Positions 27,529 to 35,663 of a stretch of DNA of 64,000 nt are shown here, piece after piece. Source of the DNA: CAVSCD01 sp963726335 (GTDB taxonomy: Bacteria; Acidobacteriota; Aminicenantia; Aminicenantales; UBA8522). Under the pieces are notes generated by a model. That model ran no database searches, was not told where the DNA came from, and saw only the letters and a program-made list of their open reading frames with translations. Every line of letters begins with the position of its first letter. Positions within the stretch are counted from its first letter, which is position 1. The position numbers were made by a program, and so were the translations under genes. Where the stretch lies: NCBI GenBank assembly GCA_963726335.1, contig CAVSCD010000010.1:558001-622000 (forward strand), given 5' to 3'.

Positions 27529-27558
27529 TTGACAGTCCTTGTTGGCGGACGGTATAAA
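27529..27558 (+). promoter_or_regulatory. Sigma-70-like promoter of the tandem MBL-fold gene
   Basis: TTGACA (27529-27534) and TATAAA (27553-27558) are 18 bp apart. The -10 ends 7 nt before a GTG at 27566, so the transcript may begin at the start codon. It lies in the 306-bp gap 27233-27538 between divergent genes; I see nothing else there. Confidence 0.6.
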
Positions 27559-27565
27559 TTCGATA

Positions 27566-29590
27566 GTGAATGATGTGGTCGCAATCAGGGCTGAAAAGCG
27601 GACTGTCGCAATTCTGATCGCCGCAGGCGTCGTATTCGTAGCGGCGTTTGCCGGTATCGGCGGCCAAACCACGGGCGTGCCGGGTCCGCCCGCCATCCGC
27701 CGGCTGCCCGCGTTCCCGGTCGACGACTCGCTGAAACACGACCGCGACTTCACGCCGTCGGGCTCGCTGAGGAAGCTCAGCGAGCATCTCTATGTCCTCG
27801 ACGACACCTGCAACGTCTATGTTCTCAAGTCGGGCGACAGGGCCTTGCTGGTGGGGTTCGGTTCGGGCGATATCCTGAAGAGGCTCCCGGAGATCGGCGT
27901 TCGCCGGGCGGATGAGGTCGTGCTGACCCATCATCACCGGGACCAGGCGCAGGGGCTGTGCGACATGGCGCCGCCCGATCTCCGGATCACGGTGCCCGCC
28001 AAGGAGGCGCGCTTTTTCGAGGACGTCGAGGCTTTTTGGAGCGGCGTCCAGATCGACCTGAATTACGACTGCCGCTCGCACTGGAACACCGTGCGCCGAA
28101 GCGTTCGGGTCACCCGGCGGCTTAATCCCGGCGAACGGGTGTCCTGGCAGGGGTTCGAGCTCGAGGCCGTCGAGACGCCGGGCGCGACCGACCATTCCCT
28201 CTCTTACTCCGCCGATATCGACGGCCGGCGGGTCGTTTTCTGCGGCAGTCTTATTTCGGGCGCGGGCAAGGCGCCGAACTGGTTCGACCTCCACTGGGAT
28301 TATTACGGGTTCACCCAGGGCATCGACGCCTCGCTGGGGTCATTCGAGCGCCTCCGGGCAAAGAGACCGGAGCGCCTGCTGCCGGCGCACGGCGGACCCA
28401 TCGACGACCCGGCCGGGGCCATGGCGGCCAATGCCAAAACTTACGCGGCCCTCCGCGAGATGCTGGTCCCGAACGAGCTTGTCCGGGTCCGTCAGGAAGT
28501 GCGGCAGATCCTCCCCCATCTCGTTTTCCTGGGCGCCAACTGCTATGCGCTGCTGTCCGAAAGCGGCAAAGCGTTCGTCTGGGATTACGGTTATGTCGAC
28601 CGCGGCCGCGTCGAAGAGCTGAAGAAACGCTTCGGCGTGAAAAAAATCGACGTCTCATCGTTCAGCCATTACCACGACGATCATGCCATCCGCGCCTGGG
28701 AGCTGTACCGGGAGGGAACGGTCAACTGGGTCTACGAAAACATGGCCGACATCTTCGCTTATCCGTCTCGCTACCGGCTGCCGTGCCTCATCCCGTTCGC
28801 CATCCCCGTCGACCGCATCCTTAGCGACGGCGAGAAGGTCCGCTGGGAGGAATATGAGCTCGAGTTTTTCCATCTTCCCGGCCAGACGGAATTCCACCAG
28901 GGGCTGCTCGTGACCATCGACGGCCGGAGAGTACTTTTTACCGGCGATGACACCTGGAATAAGAAATTCCCGGAACAGGTACGGAACGGCCCGCTCGTGC
29001 CGCAAAACGAGTACCTCCTCGACAGCGGGTTCATCGCCTGCGCCCGGAAGATGATCGACTGCCGGCCGGACCTCGTCTGCCCGGCCCATACCGAAGAGTA
29101 CGCGCCGACGGCGCAGGACCTCCAGGAGTTTCTGGGTTGGGCGCTTCGGCTCAGGGAGGTGATGACGTCGCTCATCGACCAGCCCGACCCGAACTTCGGG
29201 ATGGATTACCGCTGGTGTCACTTCTATCCTTATCGCGCGGAGCCGGCGGCGGGCAAAGCTGTGCGCCTGGAGCTCCGGCTTCGGAATCATCTTTTCCAGA
29301 CCGCAAGCGTCGAGATCAGGGTGAAGCTTCCGGCCGGCTTCGCTTGTGAGTTCCCCAATAGGACTCTGAAGATGGCCGGAAAGACCCAGGCCGCCGTCCC
29401 GTTCGACATCGTCCGCTCGGCCGCCGGCAGCGGCCCGGACGTGGGGCCGGACATTGGCCGGGCCATCGAACCGTCCCGACGCGGCCGTCAGGTCATCACT
29501 GCCGATATCACGATCAACGGCCGCCGGATCGGCGAATACGCCGAGGCGGTCATCGACCAGCCCGGGGCGCCGAAACTCGACGCCCCTTAA
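27566..29590 (+). CDS. Tandem metallo-beta-lactamase-fold exported hydrolase
   Basis: About 674 residues: an N-terminal membrane/signal segment (TVAILIAAGVVFVAAFAGI), two metallo-beta-lactamase domains and a C-terminal beta domain. In the first, THHHRDQ lacks the last His of HxHxDH and the Asp-bearing turn is CGSLISG, so one metal ligand and the bridging Asp are missing. The second has an intact set: SHYHDDH, a downstream EFHQG, FTGDDTW and PAHTEEY. The C-terminus (AVRLELRLRNHLFQ, EIRVKLPAGFACEFPN) is immunoglobulin-like. The active half probably hydrolyses an ester, lactone or thioester in the periplasm; no substrate can be told. I chose the GTG at 27566; an upstream TTG at 27539 overlaps the promoter. 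Confidence 0.75.
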   Translation: MNDVVAIRAEKRTVAILIAAGVVFVAAFAGIGGQTTGVPGPPAIRRLPAFPVDDSLKHDRDFTPSGSLRKLSEHLYVLDDTCNVYVLKSGDRALLVGFGSGDILKRLPEIGVRRADEVVLTHHHRDQAQGLCDMAPPDLRITVPAKEARFFEDVEAFWSGVQIDLNYDCRSHWNTVRRSVRVTRRLNPGERVSWQGFELEAVETPGATDHSLSYSADIDGRRVVFCGSLISGAGKAPNWFDLHWDYYGFTQGIDASLGSFERLRAKRPERLLPAHGGPIDDPAGAMAANAKTYAALREMLVPNELVRVRQEVRQILPHLVFLGANCYALLSESGKAFVWDYGYVDRGRVEELKKRFGVKKIDVSSFSHYHDDHAIRAWELYREGTVNWVYENMADIFAYPSRYRLPCLIPFAIPVDRILSDGEKVRWEEYELEFFHLPGQTEFHQGLLVTIDGRRVLFTGDDTWNKKFPEQVRNGPLVPQNEYLLDSGFIACARKMIDCRPDLVCPAHTEEYAPTAQDLQEFLGWALRLREVMTSLIDQPDPNFGMDYRWCHFYPYRAEPAAGKAVRLELRLRNHLFQTASVEIRVKLPAGFACEFPNRTLKMAGKTQAAVPFDIVRSAAGSGPDVGPDIGRAIEPSRRGRQVITADITINGRRIGEYAEAVIDQPGAPKLDAP

Positions 29591-29651
29591 CAACAAGATC
29601 ACACAACCTTAACAAATCTTTAACAACTTGCGCCCTGAGTGTGAATATTAT
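29587..29651 (+). promoter_or_regulatory. Pho-box-like TTAACAA repeats plus -10 upstream of the lipid operon
   Basis: TTAACAA occurs at 29587-29593, 29609-29615 and 29620-29626, spaced by 22 and 11 bp. A degenerate fourth (atcacac, 29598-29604) fills the 11-bp register. A TATTAT (-10 type) at 29646-29651 follows with no -35, as in activator-dependent promoters. Repeats of TTAACA-like units on an 11-bp period are the DNA target form of PhoB/PhoP-class response regulators (B. subtilis PhoP uses TTAACA; the cyanobacterial Pho box uses CTTAACCT). That link is inference from spacing and sequence only. Confidence 0.5.
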
Positions 29652-29670
29652 TCGGTCAGGAAAACGGGAG

Positions 29671-31290
29671 ATGACCGGAAAAAAGCTCATCACTCTAGGC
29701 TACATCCTGATGTTCTGGGGCGTACTGCCGGGAATCCTGGCCGCCCTGGCGGCCTGGGGCGAACGCGCCTTCGGGCCGGCCCTGCGCCTGCCCACCCTCT
29801 TGACCGCGGGACTGCTGCTCGCGGGACTGTCGGGCATCATGCTGGCGCTCTCTATCGTCCAATACACTCGGGCGGCAGGCAGCCTCCCCATCTCGGCGCT
29901 CCCTCCCCGGCAGCTGATACGATCCGGCGTCTTCGGCGTCTGGCGCCATCCGATCTATCTCTTCTCGGTGTTTTTTTTCAGCGGACTGGCCATGACGAGA
30001 TGGCCGGCCGGCTCTCTTTTGGTCGTCTTCCCCTCTTTGGTCCTGGGAACGTTCATCTATGCCAGGATCGAGGAAGGCGGCCTCAAGAGACGGTTCGGCA
30101 GCCTCTATGATGGGCACCGCCGGCAGACCTCGATCCTGGTCCCCCGACTCGCGCATATCCTCCGAGGCCTGTTCGCTGTCCTGAGCCGCTTCTACTTCCG
30201 GTTCGAAGTCTCGGGAGGGGAGGCGGACGCCCTCGCCCCGCCTTTTGTGGTCATCTCCGCCCATCGGAATTACCTGGACCCGGTTTTCGTTTCGCTGGCC
30301 TTGAAGAAACCCGTCCACTTCATCACCACGTTCGAAATGTTCCGCAGCCCGGCCTCGAGGCTGCTTTTTTCAAGGCTCTTCTCTTTCCCCGCGAAGAGAT
30401 ACAAGCCCGACGTCCGGAGCTCTCTCGATATCCGCCGGCGCCTGCTCGAGGGCTGTGTGGTCGGGGTCTTTCCCGAGGCAGAACGGTCGTGGACGGGAGC
30501 GATGCTCGGCTTCAAACCCGAGGTTCTGAAACTTTTCCGCCGGCACTCCGACATCCCTATCCTGCCGTTGCGTTTGGAGGGAACTTACGCGGCCTGGCCG
30601 CGTTGGGCGCGGGGCCCGCGCCGGGCGAGCGTGTCTGTGGTCATCGAGAAACCAGTTTTCGTGAGCCGCGGCGAAGACCCGTCCGAGCTGGAAGCCAAGC
30701 TGTCCCGGATCATTGAGCCGCGGGGAGCGCCGGATCCCCGGCCAAGGCCGGTCGCGGCTGACGGGATCGAGGCCTTGCTCTACCGCTGCCCGGAGTGCCT
30801 GAGTTTCGATGCCATTCGATCCGGGAGGGGGCCCGATTTCGGGTGCTCGAAGTGCCGGGCGAGCTTCAGTCTGCTTTCCGACCTATCGATTCGGAGTTCG
30901 GGAAGCGGCGCCAGAGCGTCGCTGGCGAGCATAGCCGCCGGAATCCGGATAGCGCCTGAGAGCCCGGCTTCCGACGGGGAATCGAGTGTCTTCCGGGCGA
31001 GGGCCAGACTTTGTATCGAAAAGCTCGGCCGACTCGAGGCCTTCGGCGCGGGACGATTGGACCTCTCGGCGAACCAACTCCGCTTCGCTTCCGGCGGCGC
31101 GCAAGTGCACATCGACCTCGATTCGATCCGTTCCGTCATCATTGAAGGCGCGCGGAAGCTACAGGTCTATGGCGGGCATCCGGCGCGTTTGTTCCAATTC
31201 ACACACCTCGATCAGAGCGCCTTGAAATGGCAGGACCTGGTCGTCGAAGCCGTCCGGAGACGAGCCGGCTTTGCTCCGTCGACGGCCTAA
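29671..31290 (+). CDS. ICMT-type methyltransferase + PlsC acyltransferase + zinc-ribbon fusion
   Basis: The protein has 539 residues. Residues of about 1-165 hold four membrane segments and the isoprenylcysteine/phospholipid methyltransferase motif (LIRSGVFGVWRHPIYLFSV, then RFGSLYDGHRRQT). Residues 175-345 are a PlsC-type acyltransferase with HRNYLD (HxxxxD) and FPEAERSW in place of FPEGTRS. A zinc ribbon follows (YRCPECLSF ... FGCSKCRASF) and the C-terminus is PH/beta-like (LEAFGAGRLDLSANQLRFAS, IDLDSIRSVIIEGARKLQVY). It would transfer acyl and methyl groups in the membrane, probably to a lipid. The ATG at 29671 is preferred to the GTG at 29641, which overlaps the promoter -10. First gene of a six-gene operon. 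Confidence 0.8.
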   Translation: MTGKKLITLGYILMFWGVLPGILAALAAWGERAFGPALRLPTLLTAGLLLAGLSGIMLALSIVQYTRAAGSLPISALPPRQLIRSGVFGVWRHPIYLFSVFFFSGLAMTRWPAGSLLVVFPSLVLGTFIYARIEEGGLKRRFGSLYDGHRRQTSILVPRLAHILRGLFAVLSRFYFRFEVSGGEADALAPPFVVISAHRNYLDPVFVSLALKKPVHFITTFEMFRSPASRLLFSRLFSFPAKRYKPDVRSSLDIRRRLLEGCVVGVFPEAERSWTGAMLGFKPEVLKLFRRHSDIPILPLRLEGTYAAWPRWARGPRRASVSVVIEKPVFVSRGEDPSELEAKLSRIIEPRGAPDPRPRPVAADGIEALLYRCPECLSFDAIRSGRGPDFGCSKCRASFSLLSDLSIRSSGSGARASLASIAAGIRIAPESPASDGESSVFRARARLCIEKLGRLEAFGAGRLDLSANQLRFASGGAQVHIDLDSIRSVIIEGARKLQVYGGHPARLFQFTHLDQSALKWQDLVVEAVRRRAGFAPSTA

Positions 31291-31308
31291 TCGAGGAGGA
31301 GGATGGTC

Positions 31309-32490
31309 ATGTCCCAGCGCAAGGGCATCGCCGATTACGGCCGGCAGATCGACCGGCCGGGGCTCCTTGATTTTGCGCCCCGCACGAAAAGCCGGACGGT
31401 CGCCGGCTCCCAGGCTCACATCCTCAGCGCCTTCGGCCGCCTCACTCCCGGTTCAATGCCGGCCCGGATCTTCGCTCAAACTGCCCGGCGGGTGGTCGGC
31501 GGGTTCCTCTATTCCCTCAAAGTCGAGATCAACGATCGCTGCACGATGGACTGCCGGATCTGTTATGTCCGGAAAGGGGAAAAAGAGCTATCGTTACGAA
31601 CCGTCCGGCGGCTCTTCCAGGCCATCCGGTCCTGCGGCGTCCGGCTGGAGATCCTGGGCGGAGAGCCGCTGCTCCACCCTGACCTGGCCGGCATCATCCG
31701 TTCCGCGAAACACGACGCCCTGAGCCCGTTCGTCACGCTTTACACGAACGCCACTCTGGCGACCGCCGCGATGTCATCGCAGATCAAGGCGGCCGGCCTC
31801 GATGCGGCCATCGTCTCCCTGATGTCCCATCGCGAAGCCGTCCACGATGCCTGCACCCGACAGCCCGGCTCCTGGTCGGCCGCCGTCGAGGGGATGCGCC
31901 GGCTCTCGGAGGCCGGTATCAAAATCTATACTTTCACTCCCGTTCTTCGTGATAACGTCGCGGACGTTCCAGACATCTACGAATTCGTCAAGAGCCGGAT
32001 TCCCGCTTCCGCCCTTTTCTATCAGTACATTCCCCGTTCGAGGGATGACGAACTGAACATCGGGCTCGAAGACTGGCGGCGGGCCAAGCGCTGGATAACG
32101 AGTCACGGCTCCGAACATTGGGATTTTGTCCGGCGCTTCTTCATGCTGACCGGGAATGCCTGTTCCGGCGGCAACTTCGTCCTGACCGTCAAGGCGGACG
32201 GCTCCGTCCAGCCGTGTCCCTTCGTCGATGACGTCCCCATGGGGAGCATCCTCGACGACGACATCTGGTCGATCTACAGAAGGAGATTCGGCAACCGGCG
32301 CTTCCAGGAGTTCAAGAGCCTCCCTGCCGAATGCCGGGGCTGCTCGCATCGCTCGGTCTGCGGCGGCGGCTGCCGGGCGTCCGCCCGCTGGTTCGGAGGC
32401 TACGGCCGGCGGGACCCCAAGTGCCCGGGCCCTGTCTCGGCGCCCATCACGGCCGCCGGAATCTTGGATTGCATCCCGACGTTCTTTTAA
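31309..32490 (+). CDS. Radical SAM/SPASM domain enzyme
   Basis: The protein has 393 residues. The radical SAM cluster motif is CTMDCRICYV (CxxxCxxC); the barrel contains RLEILGGEPLLHPDLAGII (GGE motif for SAM). The C-terminal SPASM domain has a cysteine set: GNACSGGNFVLTVKADGSVQ PCPF, then AECRGCSHRSVCGGGCRASA and PKCPGP, sufficient for one or two auxiliary [4Fe-4S] clusters. SPASM enzymes modify peptides, proteins or small molecules; no precursor peptide gene is visible nearby, so a lipid or membrane-linked substrate is possible. The start at 31309 has AGGAGG at 6 bases; another ATG at 31303 lies too close to it. The gap from the previous gene is 18 bp. Confidence 0.85.
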   Translation: MSQRKGIADYGRQIDRPGLLDFAPRTKSRTVAGSQAHILSAFGRLTPGSMPARIFAQTARRVVGGFLYSLKVEINDRCTMDCRICYVRKGEKELSLRTVRRLFQAIRSCGVRLEILGGEPLLHPDLAGIIRSAKHDALSPFVTLYTNATLATAAMSSQIKAAGLDAAIVSLMSHREAVHDACTRQPGSWSAAVEGMRRLSEAGIKIYTFTPVLRDNVADVPDIYEFVKSRIPASALFYQYIPRSRDDELNIGLEDWRRAKRWITSHGSEHWDFVRRFFMLTGNACSGGNFVLTVKADGSVQPCPFVDDVPMGSILDDDIWSIYRRRFGNRRFQEFKSLPAECRGCSHRSVCGGGCRASARWFGGYGRRDPKCPGPVSAPITAAGILDCIPTFF

Positions 32491-32498
32491 GGACACCG

Positions 32499-33452
32499 AT
32501 GACCCCGTCGAAACTCTTCCGGTTCGAAAAGTGGTACTTCGATTTTGCCATGCCCACCGGAGAGGTGGTCTTCTTTTTCCTGGCCCGGACGCGGATCCTC
32601 GGTTGGCAGGACGTGCGGTTGAGCCTGACCGTCGTCTCTCCAGTTAGAGCGCCCATCCACCGCAGCGTGAGCCTCCGCGAGTCCGGCGCCGTGAGGCCGT
32701 TCTCGGCCCCGATCCTTGGGACCGACATTCTGGAGATCTCGTCCGGTCCTGACCCCGAAATCCGCATCCGGACAGCCGGTGACGATTTTTCGCTCGACCT
32801 CGCTTTTGTCCGTCATCCCGAAACCCATCCCACAGCCAACCCGATGGTCATCCGTCGGGGGAAACGGCGGATAGTGTGGGAGCCCGTTCACAGCCGGTCC
32901 GTTGTCCAGGGTCGAGTCCGGACGCGGGGACAGACATGGAGCGCCCAAGGATACGACGGCTATGTCGACCGCCTTGTTTCCGACGTCTTTCCCCTCTTGA
33001 CTCCGGTCAGGACTCTTTACTGGGGCCGCCTCCACCATCGCGAGGGAAGTCTCGTCTATGCCGTCATCCCCCGGCTGCGCCCCGCTGCCCTGCTGACCTG
33101 GGAATCCGGCCGGGGAAAGCTCGAATTCGACACGGTCGAGGTCTTCGAGCGGGGGTCCGAGAAGTCTCAGATCCTGAACCTGGACTATCCGCCGGCCTAC
33201 ACGCTGAGCGCGGAAAGCCGCTCCGGCAGCGTCCGGCTCGACGTCGAAAACACCGCCGCCGCCGTCGAGACCGGGTTCGTCGGGGACGAAGATATTCCCG
33301 GCGGGTTCGAGAGCCGGGCCATCAACTTTCTGGCCAGAAACCCGAGGGGCATCAAGTTTTTCTCGCGAGGCCGCGTCTGCATCAGATCTCAGAGCCAGGC
33401 GACGGAGATCGACGACGCCCCATTTTTCAGCGAGATCGTGAGGTTTTCCTGA
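32499..33452 (+). CDS. CrtC/AttH lipocalin-like protein
   Basis: The protein has 317 residues with no signal peptide or membrane segment. It opens with FRFEKWYFDFAMPTGEVVFF, reminiscent of the EWWYFD start of CrtC (carotenoid 1,2-hydratase) / AttH-type lipocalin dimers, and has a beta-rich two-half layout (VRPFSAPILGTDILEISSGP; GYDGYVDRLVSDVFP; YWGRLHHREGSLVYAVIPR). Those proteins bind or hydrate isoprenoids and other lipids, so a hydrophobic substrate fits the operon. Similarity is weak and functional identity is not claimed. It lies 8 bp after the radical SAM gene and 11 bp before the PAP2 gene, so co-transcription is nearly certain. Confidence 0.5.
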   Translation: MTPSKLFRFEKWYFDFAMPTGEVVFFFLARTRILGWQDVRLSLTVVSPVRAPIHRSVSLRESGAVRPFSAPILGTDILEISSGPDPEIRIRTAGDDFSLDLAFVRHPETHPTANPMVIRRGKRRIVWEPVHSRSVVQGRVRTRGQTWSAQGYDGYVDRLVSDVFPLLTPVRTLYWGRLHHREGSLVYAVIPRLRPAALLTWESGRGKLEFDTVEVFERGSEKSQILNLDYPPAYTLSAESRSGSVRLDVENTAAAVETGFVGDEDIPGGFESRAINFLARNPRGIKFFSRGRVCIRSQSQATEIDDAPFFSEIVRFS

Positions 33453-33463
33453 AAGGCGGGCGC

Positions 33464-34195
33464 ATGGAACACAACAGGCTTCATTACCTCCGGGTCAGTC
33501 TCCTGGCCTATGTCGTTTGGATCATCGTCTTCGAGGCGGTCGGCTACTATGCCGCGACTCTTCCGACCCGGGACCTCAGCCTGCCTCTTGACCGCCAAAT
33601 CCCTCTCATCCCGGCGTTCATCTGGCCGTACCTGCTGTGCTATATTTTTCCCTTTCTGCCCCTTGTGGTTGTCAAGGACTGGCACCGGTTCAACCGGGCC
33701 TTTCTCGCCATCATCCTGGCCAACGCCGCGGCCTTTCTGGTCTACATTTGGCTGCCCATCGCGTTTCCTCACCCCGAGCTCGGGCCGAGCTTCTCCGACC
33801 GGATCCTGGAGCTCCAGTTTCGGTACGATTTTCAACCCGGGGCCAACAAGCTGCCCAGCCTCCACGTGACCTACGCCTGGATCGTCTACTTGGTCTGCAA
33901 AAAGCAGGGCCTGGGCCGCATCCGCGAGGGCCTGATCTTCATGACGGCGGTCCTCATTTCTGTCTCGACCCTCTTCGTCAAGCAGCACATCCTCCTCGAC
34001 GTCCTTGCCGGCGCCGCCTGGGCCTTCGCGTCCTGGTTCGCCGCCGGGCGTCTTTATCCACGTCTCGCCGCGGCCGGCGTCGGCCCGGCCGGAGTCTTGA
34101 AGCGGATCATCACGACTGCCGCTTTGCCTCTCCTGCCCTATACAGTAGTCCTGGTCTTTCTTGCCGACCTTTATTACCGGAGGATCCTGCCATGA
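33464..34195 (+). CDS. PAP2-superfamily membrane phosphatase / phosphotransferase
   Basis: The protein has 243 residues and six predicted membrane segments (VSLLAYVVWIIVFEAVGYY, FIWPYLLCYIFPFLPLVVV, AFLAIILANAAAFLVYIWL and later ones). The PAP2 motifs C2 (KLPSLHVTYAW) and C3 (VKQHILLDVLAG, His and Asp) are present; C1 is not obvious. The layout is closest to the PAP2_3 group, which includes inositol-phosphoceramide synthases, so it may remove or transfer a phospho-headgroup on a lipid. GGCGGG precedes the ATG at 33464. The stop overlaps the ABC ATPase start by 4 bp. Confidence 0.8.
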   Translation: MEHNRLHYLRVSLLAYVVWIIVFEAVGYYAATLPTRDLSLPLDRQIPLIPAFIWPYLLCYIFPFLPLVVVKDWHRFNRAFLAIILANAAAFLVYIWLPIAFPHPELGPSFSDRILELQFRYDFQPGANKLPSLHVTYAWIVYLVCKKQGLGRIREGLIFMTAVLISVSTLFVKQHILLDVLAGAAWAFASWFAAGRLYPRLAAAGVGPAGVLKRIITTAALPLLPYTVVLVFLADLYYRRILP

Positions 34196-34842
34196 ATCAT
34201 CCGCCGGGACCGTCGCTGCCGGAGGCCTTGCTCGAGGTCCGGAATATCCGCATGTCGTTCGGCCGAAGGCCCGTGCTGAGGGACATTTCTTTTCGCGTGG
34301 CCAAGGGCCGGATCATCGGCATCACGGGAGAGAACGGGGCCGGCAAAACAACCCTCCTCCGGATCATCGTCGGACTTCTGGCTCCGGACGGCGGCGAGAT
34401 CGCTAAAAGGGCGCGGATAGGCTATTGTCCGCAGGAGCTGGCCGTCTTCGAGACCCTGACAGTACGGGAGAATTTCTCTTTTTTTGCGTCTGCCTACGGG
34501 CTCGACGGCAAGGGAAAAAAGATATCATGGGTCGAGGTCATGAACGAGCTCTGCCGGCGTTTCCGTTTTGCCGGCTATCAAGACGCCCTTGTTTCCACCC
34601 TGAGCGGAGGGACGAAACAAAAGCTGAATTTTGCTCTTTCCGTCCTGCACCGCCCCGGGCTTCTGATCCTCGACGAGCCGTACTCCGGGTTCGATTGGGA
34701 GACGTATCTCCAGTTCTGGGAATACGCGGAGGAGTGGAAGTCCCTGGGGTTGAGCGTCCTCGTCGTTTCCCATTTCGTCTACGACAGGTCGAAATTCGAC
34801 GCTGTCCTGGAGCTCAAGGAGGGGTTTCTCCGGTGCGGCTGA
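34192..34842 (+). CDS. ABC-2 type transporter ATP-binding protein
   Basis: The protein has 216 residues, a single nucleotide-binding domain. Walker A GENGAGKTTLLRI, Q-loop IGYCPQELAVFETL, signature LSGGTKQKL, Walker B LLILDEPYSGFDW and an H-loop in VVSHFVYD are all present. It powers the permease encoded next (34833), with which it overlaps by 10 bp. Lying behind lipid-modifying enzymes, it probably moves the modified lipid or keeps the membrane balanced; this is inference from position. Confidence 0.9.
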   Translation: MNHPPGPSLPEALLEVRNIRMSFGRRPVLRDISFRVAKGRIIGITGENGAGKTTLLRIIVGLLAPDGGEIAKRARIGYCPQELAVFETLTVRENFSFFASAYGLDGKGKKISWVEVMNELCRRFRFAGYQDALVSTLSGGTKQKLNFALSVLHRPGLLILDEPYSGFDWETYLQFWEYAEEWKSLGLSVLVVSHFVYDRSKFDAVLELKEGFLRCG

Positions 34843-35597
34843 AGAACGTCGGCAAAGGTTGGCTCATGACCATCCGGGAAACGCGGCGGAACCGGATGGC
34901 CCTGATCCTGTTCTTCGTCGTCCCGACCGTTTTCTATGCGGTCATTTTCCTCATCACCACCCAACGTCCGATCACGTTTCATTTGGCGTCCGTCTCTCAG
35001 GAGGCGTTCATCACCGTCAGCCAGTTGAATGAGGCGCTGGTGTTCATCGGCCTGGCCGCCGTCGGCGTCCTGACCTCGTTCCTGGCCCTTCATCTCACGC
35101 AGAAGCACGCGGAGGTCAACCGGCGGCTCATTCTCTCCGGCTATCGGACCACCGAACTGCTGGCCTCCAAATTCCTGGCCCTCGTGACCATGATCGCCCT
35201 GATCGGCTGCTATGTCGGAGCCATTACGCCGCTTTTCTTCAAGCCCCAGAGGTTCGGGCTCGTCTTTACGGGGTTCGTGATGGCGGGCTACGTCTACGGG
35301 GCCTATGGGATGCTCGTGGGCGCGATCTTCCGCCGGGAACTGGAGGGGATCCTGTTCATCGTCCTGCTGGCCAACCTGGATATCGGCTGGCTGCAGAATC
35401 CCATCTATTATGCCGACGCCCAGAACAAGTTCATTATCCGCCACCTGCCGGCTTACTTTCCCTCGCAGCTGAGCATGGTCTCCGCGTTCTCCGACCATTC
35501 CGTGCTCCAGCCTCTGCTCGGGAGCCTGGCTTACGGGACGCTCCTGCTCGCCGCCGCGCTCGTTCTCTATTCCCGGAAGATGAGACTCTGGAAGTAA
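34833..35597 (+). CDS. ABC-2 type transporter permease
   Basis: The protein has 254 residues and about six membrane segments: ALILFFVVPTVFYAVIFLI, EALVFIGLAAVGVLTSFLAL, ALVTMIALIGCYVGAITPLF, VFTGFVMAGYVYGAYGMLVG, EGILFIVLLANLDIGWLQNP and LLGSLAYGTLLLAAALVLY. This is the ABC2_membrane layout, with an N-terminal cytoplasmic helix before the first segment and ending in SRKMRLWK. The GTG at 34833 is chosen because AGGAGGGG lies 8 bases upstream; it overlaps the ATPase by 10 bp. Last gene of the six-gene operon; the aro promoter begins 28 bp later. Confidence 0.85.
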   Translation: MRLKNVGKGWLMTIRETRRNRMALILFFVVPTVFYAVIFLITTQRPITFHLASVSQEAFITVSQLNEALVFIGLAAVGVLTSFLALHLTQKHAEVNRRLILSGYRTTELLASKFLALVTMIALIGCYVGAITPLFFKPQRFGLVFTGFVMAGYVYGAYGMLVGAIFRRELEGILFIVLLANLDIGWLQNPIYYADAQNKFIIRHLPAYFPSQLSMVSAFSDHSVLQPLLGSLAYGTLLLAAALVLYSRKMRLWK

Positions 35598-35625
35598 GCT
35601 GCGATGACGGTTTTTGCCCTCCTCC

Positions 35626-35654
35626 TTGACATCGTTATCCGAATCTGCTTTACT
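35626..35654 (+). promoter_or_regulatory. Sigma-70-like promoter of the aromatic amino acid operon
   Basis: TTGACA (35626-35631, perfect) and TTTACT (35649-35654) are separated by exactly 17 bp. The transcript should begin near 35661-35663, just before a leader reading frame at 35664. Confidence 0.7.
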
Positions 35655-35663
35655 GAATTCACT

